Shown here: positions 1 through 4,566 of the stretch, piece by piece | Position numbering within the stretch: position 1 is the first letter of the stretch | Layout of the letters: each line of letters begins with the position of its first letter | Source of the DNA: CAZBKJ01 sp964492495 | GTDB taxonomy: Bacteria > Patescibacteriota > Microgenomatia > UBA1400 > UBA12028 | Direction of reading: 5' to 3' | Length of the DNA: 5,036 nt | NCBI GenBank assembly: GCA_964492495.1 | Contig: CAZBKJ010000043.1 | Coordinates: 1 to 5,036, forward strand | Translations under genes and position numbers: made by a program | Notes under the pieces: generated by a model | The model's database searches: none | What the model was told of the DNA's origin: nothing | Seen by the model: the letters and a program-made list of their open reading frames with translations, nothing else

Positions 1-676
1 ACAAAAGAATGAGGATTCCTGTCCCAAAAAAAAGGCCGGCGAGTTCTCGTTTTTTTTTGGTACTGAAAAGAAAAATGATCATGAAAATCCACATTTGCGG
101 CTTGTATAGCACAAGGCTGGCCACTCCTCCACTTACAATATCTTTCTTTTCGATCCAAAGAATCAATAATAAGAAAGTGATCAGTGTCAGCACAGAGCTT
201 TGTGCTTGCTGCAGGGTGACGAAAAATGGAGCAAAAGATAAAGCGAATATAGTGACTGGAATTTTGGAAGTCTTTGGAAGAAAAACCTGTGCGCATAAAA
301 AAATACAATACAGATAGAAAAGCACGGTACAAACGACAAAAAGTGTATACCCAAATGTTGGAGGAAAGAAGGAAAGTAGGGAAAAAGGAATCAGAAAAAA
401 CGGAGGGTTAATAAATGAAAGAAGATAATACCCTTGGGTATTTGTCGAGTGAGGAAAGAATGTTTTTTCTACCGCAAGAAGGTGTTCTGTATGATAGATC
501 TTCTCGGGATTAGTTCGAAGCAAATAGCCTGCGCTATAGAATGCACGAAAGTCAGAATTGTACAAGTTTTGTGAAGAAAGAACCAAAACGTATCCATAAA
601 AAAGGACTACCGCGCATCCAAAAGCGAGAACATAGGGAAAAATGTGACGCTTGTACAAAGTAGCAATTGAAATCAT
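1..676 (-). CDS. GT87-family (DUF2029) membrane glycosyltransferase, N-terminal part, runs off left edge
   Basis: The reading frame is open from an ATG at 676 to the window edge (225 codons), so the C-terminus is missing. Family GT87 enzymes are multi-pass membrane proteins that move sugars, often mannose, from polyprenyl-phosphate donors onto envelope glycans. Visible features are a first membrane helix at about residues 13-35 and then an outward loop with S-D-F-R-A-F-Y-S-A-G (41-50), which matches the conserved early D-F family motif with D42 as presumed catalytic aspartate. Next come N-P-E-K-I-Y, the I-N-P-P-F-F-L motif (89-95), several helices, Q-Q-A-Q-S (156-160) at the usual G-Q position, and Y-K-P-Q (191-194) like the family's K-P element. 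The first helix and motif order support the chosen start, but no Shine-Dalgarno site precedes it. Donor and acceptor cannot be told. It lies downstream of the pilin terminator, so it is probably a separate unit; glycosylation of surface proteins is only a guess. Confidence 0.8.
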   Translation of the reverse strand, partial: MISIATLYKRHIFPYVLAFGCAVVLFYGYVLVLSSQNLYNSDFRAFYSAGYLLRTNPEKIYHTEHLLAVEKTFFPHSTNTQGYYLLSFINPPFFLIPFSLLSFFPPTFGYTLFVVCTVLFYLYCIFLCAQVFLPKTSKIPVTIFALSFAPFFVTLQQAQSSVLTLITFLLLILWIEKKDIVSGGVASLVLYKPQMWIFMIIFLFSTKKKRELAGLFFGTGILILL

Positions 677-691
677 AGAGTAGAACAGATG

Positions 692-718
692 ATCATACAA
701 AAACCCCCGCTTTTTCAA
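692..718 (-). promoter_or_regulatory. Candidate promoter for the GT87 gene, embedded in the terminator hairpin
   Basis: On the minus strand, TTGAAA (713-718) and TATGAT (692-697) lie 15 bases apart, one or two bases short of the optimum. The -35 box falls in the loop and upper stem of the pilin terminator, and the -10 lies just past its T-tract. Initiation about 7 bases downstream would leave a leader of roughly 9 bases before the ATG at 676, with no room for a Shine-Dalgarno site. The hexamers are seen; their use is inferred. Confidence 0.4.
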
Positions 719-727
719 GCAGGGGTT
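699..727 (-). terminator. Intrinsic terminator ending the pilin cluster
   Basis: Read on the minus strand, bases 727-717 pair with 712-702 in an 11-bp stem that includes one T-G wobble and a run of four C-G pairs. The loop is GAAA (716-713), a stable GNRA tetraloop. The T bases of the last two A-T stem pairs run on into a T-tract, giving five Ts (703-699). It lies 28 bases past the stop codon of the last pilin gene. On the plus strand no comparable T-tract follows, so it acts mainly on minus-strand transcripts. Confidence 0.9.
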
Positions 728-754
728 CCAATTTCTTTATTCAATCAACTGCGG

Positions 755-1138
755 TTAGTATGCAGTTGGGATTTCAATATTTGTTCCAACACCTACTCCA
801 AAGAATCTTGATAAGATTGCTGAGATAGCAAATGCGGCCGCGACGATTGCGAGACCAATGATTGCATTGGTGATTTTTTGTCGTGCAGATTCTGTTTTAC
901 TCTTGTCACCACCAGCAGTGAGCCATTCAATTCCACCCCAGATGAGGAAGACGAAAACCAAGAGTCCAACAATTCCAAGAGTTACTCGAAGAAGTGCATT
1001 GATCAGAACACCAAGATCGGTGATACGAAATCCAGCTTCTCCTGCGTTTACATCAATACTATCCTGAGCAAAGACCATTGGGGCCAGTGCCAGTGAAGAC
1101 AAAGCTGTAGAAGCTGTGGCAACGATTTTTTTATACAT
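755..1138 (-). CDS. TrbC/VirB2-like pilin with signal peptide (array member 6)
   Basis: This 127-residue protein begins with a classical signal peptide: K3-K4, a hydrophobic stretch to about residue 20, and cleavage expected after V22-F23-A24. The mature part has two membrane helices (about 44-69 and 91-112). Between them lies W-L-T-A-G-G-D-K-S-K (72-81) and then a polar stretch T-E-S-A-R-Q-K-I-T. This layout is that of TrbC/VirB2-type pilins, small inner-membrane proteins that assemble into type IV secretion or conjugation pili. It is the last gene of the array, yet it is set apart by 88 bases with its own candidate promoter and the best ribosome site of the cluster. That would suit higher expression, as for a major subunit. 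The short tail ends after I-E-I-P-T-A-Y. The family call rests on topology and motif; exact function is uncertain. Confidence 0.85.
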   Translation of the reverse strand: MYKKIVATASTALSSLALAPMVFAQDSIDVNAGEAGFRITDLGVLINALLRVTLGIVGLLVFVFLIWGGIEWLTAGGDKSKTESARQKITNAIIGLAIVAAAFAISAILSRFFGVGVGTNIEIPTAY

Positions 1139-1141
1139 AGA

Positions 1142-1149
1142 TCTCCTTT
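1142..1149 (-). promoter_or_regulatory. Strong Shine-Dalgarno site of the last pilin gene
   Basis: AAAGGAGA on the minus strand ends 3 bases before the ATG at 1138 (4 bases counted from the AGGAG core). It is the only convincing Shine-Dalgarno site among the six pilin genes and confirms the start that includes the signal peptide. Confidence 0.8.
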
Positions 1150-1174
1150 ATTTATCCAAGATTAGATTACTTCT

Positions 1175-1212
1175 ATTCTATCACAATACACAACTTCAGC
1201 TATACGAGTCAA
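1175..1212 (-). promoter_or_regulatory. Candidate promoter of the last pilin gene
   Basis: In the 88-base gap on the minus strand, TTGACT (1207-1212) is followed after 18 bases by TATTGT (1183-1188). An alternative extended -10, TGATAGAAT (1175-1183), lies just downstream; its hexamer differs from TATAAT at one position. Either would give a leader of about 30-40 bases carrying the Shine-Dalgarno site. No terminator is visible between this point and the preceding gene, so read-through from upstream is also likely. Confidence 0.5.
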
Positions 1213-1226
1213 GACAAAATGTACAA

Positions 1227-1766
1227 TTATGGTGCTGTTCCACATTCTGCCCAGTCATAGGCTTTGGTGGCACCTGCACCCACGCAAGAACACGGCTCCC
1301 AGTGGGGATACGTGATACCACCGGTTGTCATACAACGGACTTGAGCTGCACTTGGTTGTCCATTCAATCGACAGTAGTTGCCAGCACCACCATCATTTGC
1401 AGTTGCTCCCAACGTACAAATTGGCTGACCTCCACCTCCACCTCCACCACCATTACCACCTGAACCCCCACTTCCCAAGTTTATTCTGTCTCCAAGGCCA
1501 AAGAAGGTAAGAAGCACACCGTAAATAGCAAAAACCGAAGCAAGAATTGCAAGTCCAATAATGGCTTGGGTAATCATGCTTTTGGCAGTTTCTACTTTGC
1601 TTTTGTCTCCACCAGCCGTGACCCAATTAAATCCACCAAGGATAAGGTACATGAGGACAGCGAGAGCACCGATGGTCAGGACGCCACCTGCAGCAAGTTC
1701 GACGAGATTGCCAAGAGTACTGACAGGTGAGATTGTTGGTGCTTGTGAAAGAATATCAAGTTGCAT
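1227..1766 (-). CDS. TrbC/VirB2-like pilin with glycine linker and six-cysteine C-terminal domain (array member 5)
   Basis: At 179 residues this is the longest of the array. Residues 1-96 are a standard member: a short polar N-terminus, helix 1 (about 24-46), the W-V-T-A-G-G-D-K-S-K signature (48-57), V-E-T-A-K, then helix 2 (about 66-90). Residues 98-113 form a glycine/serine/asparagine linker ending in eight consecutive glycines. The remaining 66 residues hold six cysteines (C117, C132, C145, C159, C161, C175), an even number that could form three disulfides outside the membrane; I do not recognise this domain. The gene starts 5 bases after the previous stop with no Shine-Dalgarno site, which suggests translational coupling. 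A tip adhesin or a minor pilin are possible roles, but both are speculation from the architecture. Confidence 0.85.
   Translation of the reverse strand: MQLDILSQAPTISPVSTLGNLVELAAGGVLTIGALAVLMYLILGGFNWVTAGGDKSKVETAKSMITQAIIGLAILASVFAIYGVLLTFFGLGDRINLGSGGSGGNGGGGGGGGQPICTLGATANDGGAGNYCRLNGQPSAAQVRCMTTGGITYPHWEPCSCVGAGATKAYDWAECGTAP
1428..1475 (-). repeat. Low-complexity glycine-codon tract inside a pilin gene
   Basis: This 48-base stretch encodes the Gly/Ser/Asn linker (residues 98-113) and is built largely of GGN codons, with short GGTGGAGGT-like units. Such tracts can change length by replication slippage in steps of three bases, so linker length may vary between strains. Confidence 0.7.
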
Positions 1767-1771
1767 AGAGA

Positions 1772-2182
1772 TTAAAATCTGCCAGGAACATCTCCTGGCA
1801 GTCCACCAGAGCCATTTGCCCCGGGATTTATGGTTGCTCCACCACCAGTAAGATTATCAACAAACGTTGGACTTAATAAAGGAATATCTAATACCCCACC
1901 CAGGAATAAGCTTATTGCGACGGTGCCTACGAGCACGAGCATCCCAACAACTGCTTGAGTCATGCGCTCTCTGGCATGTTCGACTTTTCCCTTATCACCT
2001 CCTGCAAGCACCCATTCAAGTGCACCGACAATAAGCATGATCAGGAGGGCTAGTCCACCTAACGTAATGGCTGTTCGCCAGATTGTCACAATAAGGTTGG
2101 TAAATGCGACTGTTTCACTCCCAGAACCGAAGGTCGGTACTGTCGGGTTCTGAATTTGATTCTGTGCGATAAGTGTCATCAT
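1772..2182 (-). CDS. TrbC/VirB2-like pilin (array member 4)
   Basis: The protein has 136 residues and no long signal peptide. The N-terminal 25 residues are polar, followed by helix 1 (about 30-56), the loop W-V-L-A-G-G-D-K-G-K (57-66), V-E-H-A-R-E-R-M-T, and helix 2 (about 76-100). The tail after residue 104 is rich in Gly, Pro and Asn and lacks charge clusters. It is clearly related to its neighbours through the loop signature. The gap to the upstream gene is 5 bases and there is no Shine-Dalgarno site. Two ATG codons stand in tandem at the start, and either could be used. It is probably a membrane-inserted pilin-like subunit; whether it polymerises cannot be seen. Confidence 0.85.
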   Translation of the reverse strand: MMTLIAQNQIQNPTVPTFGSGSETVAFTNLIVTIWRTAITLGGLALLIMLIVGALEWVLAGGDKGKVEHARERMTQAVVGMLVLVGTVAISLFLGGVLDIPLLSPTFVDNLTGGGATINPGANGSGGLPGDVPGRF

Positions 2183-2187
2183 ACTAT

Positions 2188-2604
2188 TTATGGTACTTGT
2201 GGTCCTGGGCCTGGTGGAAGTCCTGTCCCACTTAAATTTGGATTGAGTTGTTCAAGTAACTTAATTGGATTGAGAATATCTAGGCCAAGCACTCGACCGA
2301 CAACCCCAGCAATACCGTATGCGCCGATGATGACAATAAGTCCGATGGCGGCATTGGTCATTTGATTTCTGGAAGCCTCCACTTTACTTTTGTCTCCGCC
2401 AGATGACACCCAGTTTAAGCCCGCGGTAATAAGCATGATTAAGAAAATAAGACCAGCAAGCGTTGTTAAGAATCCTAGCGTGTTATTGATGATTTTTAAG
2501 AAAGGGCCAGAGAATGCACTAACTCCCGTACCAGTTCCTACTTCCCAGGCTGCAACTGGGGCTTCGATTGTTCCAATTTTTTGTAGTCCTTGTGCAATGA
2601 GCAT
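2188..2604 (-). CDS. TrbC/VirB2-like pilin (array member 3)
   Basis: This 138-residue protein has an N-terminal polar region of about 35 residues, helix 1 (about 42-64), the signature W-V-S-S-G-G-D-K-S-K (65-74), V-E-A-S-R-N-Q-M-T, and helix 2 (about 84-105). The segment after helix 2 reads G-L-D-I-L-N-P (107-113), nearly the same as in the first gene of the array. The tail ends in a Pro/Gly run. It starts 4 bases after the previous stop, with no Shine-Dalgarno site, and sits 5 bases before the next gene, so the genes are almost certainly co-transcribed. The role is inferred as a pilin or pilin-like membrane subunit of a type IV secretion-related appendage. Confidence 0.85.
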   Translation of the reverse strand: MLIAQGLQKIGTIEAPVAAWEVGTGTGVSAFSGPFLKIINNTLGFLTTLAGLIFLIMLITAGLNWVSSGGDKSKVEASRNQMTNAAIGLIVIIGAYGIAGVVGRVLGLDILNPIKLLEQLNPNLSGTGLPPGPGPQVP

Positions 2605-2608
2605 AGAT

Positions 2609-2974
2609 TTATTGTGGTGTTGGTAATGATGGATTCAGAATATAGTTAGCATCCCCAAAGATGAGATAACTTGCAATCGATGTAATGGTAAATGACGCAA
2701 CAATAACAACAAGACCAATCCCTGAGTAGACCAAACGCTGTGTTGCCCCTTGAACCGCCTTTGGGTCTCCTGAAGAGGAAAGATACATATAGCCTGCAGA
2801 GACGATATTAAACAGGCCAAAGAGTCCTGCAATGAGCGTAATAAGCTTGATCATGTTGGAGATAAACAAAAGCAATCCACTTGGTCCTTCACCAAACTGG
2901 ACAACTCCTGGAGGTGGAGTGACACAACCGAAAATGTCTGTACACGCACTAATTAAAGCAAACATTGGTGTCAT
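2609..2974 (-). CDS. Divergent TrbC/VirB2-like pilin (array member 2)
   Basis: It has 121 residues from the ATG at 2974; an in-frame TTG at 2992 would add six residues and leave only a 7-base gap to the previous gene. I prefer the ATG because TTG starts are rarer and a TATAAT sequence overlaps the extra codons, but the choice is open. Helix 1 spans about 33-58 and helix 2 about 84-106. The loop here is S-S-S-G-D-P-K-A-V (67-75), so the usual G-G-D-K is relaxed to S-G-D-P-K. Two cysteines (C11, C17) lie in the N-terminal region. The tail has Y-I-L-N-P (111-115), echoing the I-L-N-P of other members. It is the most divergent member together with the first gene. Confidence 0.8.
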   Translation of the reverse strand: MTPMFALISACTDIFGCVTPPPGVVQFGEGPSGLLLFISNMIKLITLIAGLFGLFNIVSAGYMYLSSSGDPKAVQGATQRLVYSGIGLVVIVASFTITSIASYLIFGDANYILNPSLPTPQ

Positions 2975-2983
2975 AGAAGTGTA

Positions 2984-2989
2984 ATTATA
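2984..2989 (-). promoter_or_regulatory. Possible internal -10 element before array member 2
   Basis: A perfect TATAAT on the minus strand ends 9 bases before the ATG at 2974, which would give a nearly leaderless transcript. No good -35 box is seen 16-18 bases upstream (the sequence there is AACCTA). It may be chance in AT-rich DNA. Confidence 0.25.
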
Positions 2990-2999
2990 CAATCTTTCT

Positions 3000-3377
3000 T
3001 CAAAAATAGGTTGGATTGAAAATTTCTAGTCCTGTTACGATCTCAATCACCTTAATAATCCAGTATGCAGCAAAAATGACTGCAAATCCAAGGACAGCAC
3101 TCGTAATCTGTTTTTGCCCATTTTCGACACTTTTTGCATCACCACCGCCGGCGATAATTGCAAATCCTCCTCCAATGAGTAAGAAAAGAAGAATGAGTCC
3201 GGCTACAACAAATGCTAAGGGAAGAAGGAGGTTAATAAAATCAGATACACTTCGGTAAACCATCCCAACGCTTCGGGTAGCGCCAGCATCAACGCCTCCC
3301 GGAATAGTTTGAGGATTACCAAGTTTTAGGGTATCTCCCAAGTCAAGTGCAAGTAATCTATTTGAAATAGAATTCAT
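3000..3377 (-). CDS. TrbC/VirB2-like pilin, first gene of the array (array member 1)
   Basis: From the ATG at 3377 the protein has 125 residues. The frame stays open further upstream to 3515, but that part lies antisense within the sigma-factor gene and is highly charged, unlike any relative, so the shorter start is chosen. Residues 1-45 are soluble, helix 1 is about 47-76, the loop signature is A-G-G-G-D-A-K-S-V (76-84), then E-N-G-Q-K-Q-I-T, and helix 2 is about 93-114. It ends G-L-E-I-F-N-P-T-Y-F, matching the G-L-D-I-L-N-P of member 3. No Shine-Dalgarno site precedes it; a -10-like TATACT ends 6 bases before the ATG, so a leaderless message is likely. It stands as the lead gene of the pilin operon, divergent from the sigma factor. 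Confidence 0.85.
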   Translation of the reverse strand: MNSISNRLLALDLGDTLKLGNPQTIPGGVDAGATRSVGMVYRSVSDFINLLLPLAFVVAGLILLFLLIGGGFAIIAGGGDAKSVENGQKQITSAVLGFAVIFAAYWIIKVIEIVTGLEIFNPTYF

Positions 3378-3396
3378 ATCTATAGTATACAATACT
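3362..3396. promoter_or_regulatory. Divergent promoter region between pilin array and sigma-factor operon
   Basis: Only 22 bases (3378-3399) separate the two start codons. On the minus strand TATACT (3384-3389) and on the plus strand TACAAT (3388-3393) overlap by two bases around the palindrome GTATAC (3385-3390). Each ends exactly 6 bases before its ATG, the spacing expected if transcription starts at the first base of the coding region. A plus-strand -35-like TTGAAA (3362-3367) is 20 bases from TACAAT, or 18 from TATACA (3386-3391). AGTAT-ACA-ATACT (3384-3396) is a perfect 5-bp inverted repeat that could also bind a regulator. No convincing minus-strand -35 is seen. Confidence 0.5.
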
Positions 3397-3399
3397 CTT

Positions 3400-3972
3400 A
3401 TGATTTTTCCTGGGGAAGAAGCATTATTGTCCGGATTAAAGTCGGCAGACGAACACGCAGTACGTGAGTGGTATTCCTTTTCAAAAAAACAACTTTTTTC
3501 TTTTTTTCTTTCCAAGACAAAATCTTCTCAAGACGCAGAAGAACTGACTCACGATACGTACCTTTCCTGTTTGGCTTCCCTACCTTTGTTTCGAGGGGAG
3601 AGTGGGTTGTGGGGATGGATGCTCTCCGTTGCACGACATGAGCTTGCAGATTATTGGCGAAAAAGATATGCAAAGAAAATATTGGCAATCTTTCCGTATG
3701 GAAAAGAACTTTTAGATTCCTTTCAAGGAGAGGAACCCTTTCTTCAAAGTGAAAAAACAGTAGAGATTCAAGAAACACTCCAGAGACTGCCTCGTGAAGT
3801 TGCTGAAATTCTGCAATGCAAATATATTGATAATACATCGATGAAAGATCTTGCAAAAAAATATGACCTGAGTTTCTCAGCGATGCAGAGCAAAGTATAT
3901 CGAGCAAAAATAGAGTTCATTCAGGAATACGAAAAAACGCGCAAACCAGGTGGAAGGGAGTGTTCGGTATGA
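3400..3972 (+). CDS. ECF-like sigma-70 family RNA polymerase sigma factor
   Basis: This 190-residue protein has the two-domain plan of extracytoplasmic-function sigma factors, which direct RNA polymerase to a limited set of promoters. Region 2 covers about residues 15-90, with D-A-E-E-L-T-H-D-T-Y (45-54) and W-G-W-M-L-S-V-A-R-H (71-80) followed by D-Y-W-R-K-R, matching the core-binding and -10 recognition helices. A linker of about 30 residues follows, and region 4 spans about 122-175 with L-P-R-E-V-A-E-I-L (130-138) and a helix-turn-helix at about 147-170 (S-M-K-D-L-A-K-K-Y through V-Y-R-A-K). The length fits the family. There is no Shine-Dalgarno site, and the start lies 22 bases from the divergent pilin operon. 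It overlaps the next gene by 4 bases (ATGA). It may control the pilin array and itself, but its targets are not shown by the sequence. Confidence 0.93.
   Translation: MIFPGEEALLSGLKSADEHAVREWYSFSKKQLFSFFLSKTKSSQDAEELTHDTYLSCLASLPLFRGESGLWGWMLSVARHELADYWRKRYAKKILAIFPYGKELLDSFQGEEPFLQSEKTVEIQETLQRLPREVAEILQCKYIDNTSMKDLAKKYDLSFSAMQSKVYRAKIEFIQEYEKTRKPGGRECSV
3952..3960 (+). promoter_or_regulatory. Ribosome binding site inside the sigma gene for the next gene
   Basis: GGAAGGGAG ends 8 bases before the ATG at 3969, good spacing for a Shine-Dalgarno site. It favours that ATG over the in-frame GTG at 3960, which lies inside the site's last base. Confidence 0.7.
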
Positions 3973-4187
3973 ATGATGATCTTTTTATTCAGGAACTTCA
4001 AGTTAAAGCGAAACGACAGGCTCGTATCGAACAAAGCTCTCCACTCCCACTCTGGATGCGTCCAGCAGTTTCTCATATTGGTCTTCACTACTGGCAATTT
4101 CTACTTATCGTTTCCTTTGTCATTGCTATTCCGGTCAGTATTCTCTTGTTCCCGACAATTTACTCTGTAGTTACTGGAATGAACTAA
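3969..4187 (+). CDS. Small single-helix membrane protein, candidate anti-sigma factor
   Basis: The protein has 72 residues. The first 40 are polar with a basic patch (K12, K14, R16, R19) and would be cytoplasmic. One membrane helix follows (about 43-63), then a tail of about nine residues outside. Its start overlaps the sigma-factor stop as ATGA, a hallmark of translational coupling, and it has its own Shine-Dalgarno site. In known ECF systems the gene directly after the sigma factor often encodes a membrane anti-sigma factor, which makes that the leading guess. However, no zinc-binding H-x3-C-x2-C motif is present and the cytoplasmic part is much shorter than in typical anti-sigma domains. 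The protein is otherwise unrecognised. Confidence 0.75.
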   Translation: MNDDLFIQELQVKAKRQARIEQSSPLPLWMRPAVSHIGLHYWQFLLIVSFVIAIPVSILLFPTIYSVVTGMN

Positions 4188-4194
4188 ACGTTGT

Positions 4195-4494
4195 ATGAAT
4201 CCTCTAAAATTTTTCTATCATATTTTCTCTACAATCTTTGGATTTTTACAGCATCCATATCAGACGATGCAAAAAGTGATTGAGAAGGATGTTCCTTTTG
4301 TGTTCATCTTTTTTCCGGCTATCTTTTGCATGATTGGGTGGTTTACTGCTCGAGAGCTGTCTTGGGTATTTTTGGGAATTCTGCCTTTTGTGGGAGTATG
4401 GTGGTTTTTAGAAACATGGTGGCTGACACTCTGGAGCTTGTGGCAAATCACTCTCCTGTATTTGTATCTTCGGTTTTCCTCTATTGGAAAGTGA
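4195..4494 (+). CDS. Small hydrophobic membrane protein of unknown function
   Basis: The protein has 99 residues with three likely membrane helices (about 33-51, 55-71, 74-93). An amphipathic N-terminus holds H-P-Y-Q-T-M-Q-K-V-I (20-29), which loosely recalls the start of Yip1-type membrane domains; that is a weak hint. The second half is strikingly tryptophan-rich, with seven Trp between residues 69 and 83. It starts 7 bases after the previous stop without a Shine-Dalgarno site, so it is probably coupled. The other two forward frames stay open past its stop, one of them to a 4-base overlap with the next gene, so the C-terminus might be altered by a frameshift. No function can be assigned beyond membership of the sigma operon. 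Confidence 0.65.
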   Translation: MNPLKFFYHIFSTIFGFLQHPYQTMQKVIEKDVPFVFIFFPAIFCMIGWFTARELSWVFLGILPFVGVWWFLETWWLTLWSLWQITLLYLYLRFSSIGK

Positions 4495-4527
4495 AATTTC
4501 TCGTGGCTGTGTAGAAGTGAATGATTT

Positions 4528-4547
4528 CTTGTCGTTTTTGCGACAAG
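4528..4547 (+). other. Inverted repeat between two genes of the sigma operon
   Basis: CTTGTCG (4528-4534) pairs with CGACAAG (4541-4547) around a six-base loop, TTTTTG; one further T-G pair can form. No T-tract follows, so it is not a classic terminator. It sits 19 bases before the next ATG and just upstream of its Shine-Dalgarno site, where an RNA hairpin could affect message stability or processing. Confidence 0.5.
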
Positions 4548-4555
4548 TATGGTGT

Positions 4556-4560
4556 GAGGA
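4556..4560 (+). promoter_or_regulatory. Ribosome binding site of the zinc-ribbon-like gene
   Basis: GAGGA lies 6 bases before the ATG at 4567. The following gene has the same motif at the same distance (4794-4798). Confidence 0.65.
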
Positions 4561-4566
4561 AACAGT

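Noticed and set aside
9..317. Plus-strand open frame of 102 codons at the left edge
   Set aside because: It lies antisense to the GT87 gene, has no ribosome site and no recognisable feature, while the opposite strand has family motifs throughout.
1116..1463. Plus-strand open frames opposite the pilin genes, including histidine- and threonine-rich ones
   Set aside because: Their composition is explained by the glycine-codon tract and hydrophobic codons read in antisense; none has a ribosome site.
3378..3515. Longer N-terminus for the first pilin gene
   Set aside because: The added 46 residues lie antisense to the sigma-factor gene, are highly charged and have no counterpart in the other pilins; the ATG at 3377 has a well-placed -10.
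3398..3907. Minus-strand open frame of 169 codons across the sigma-factor gene
   Set aside because: It is a shadow of a gene with clear sigma region 2 and 4 motifs; its translation shows no domain and no start signal.
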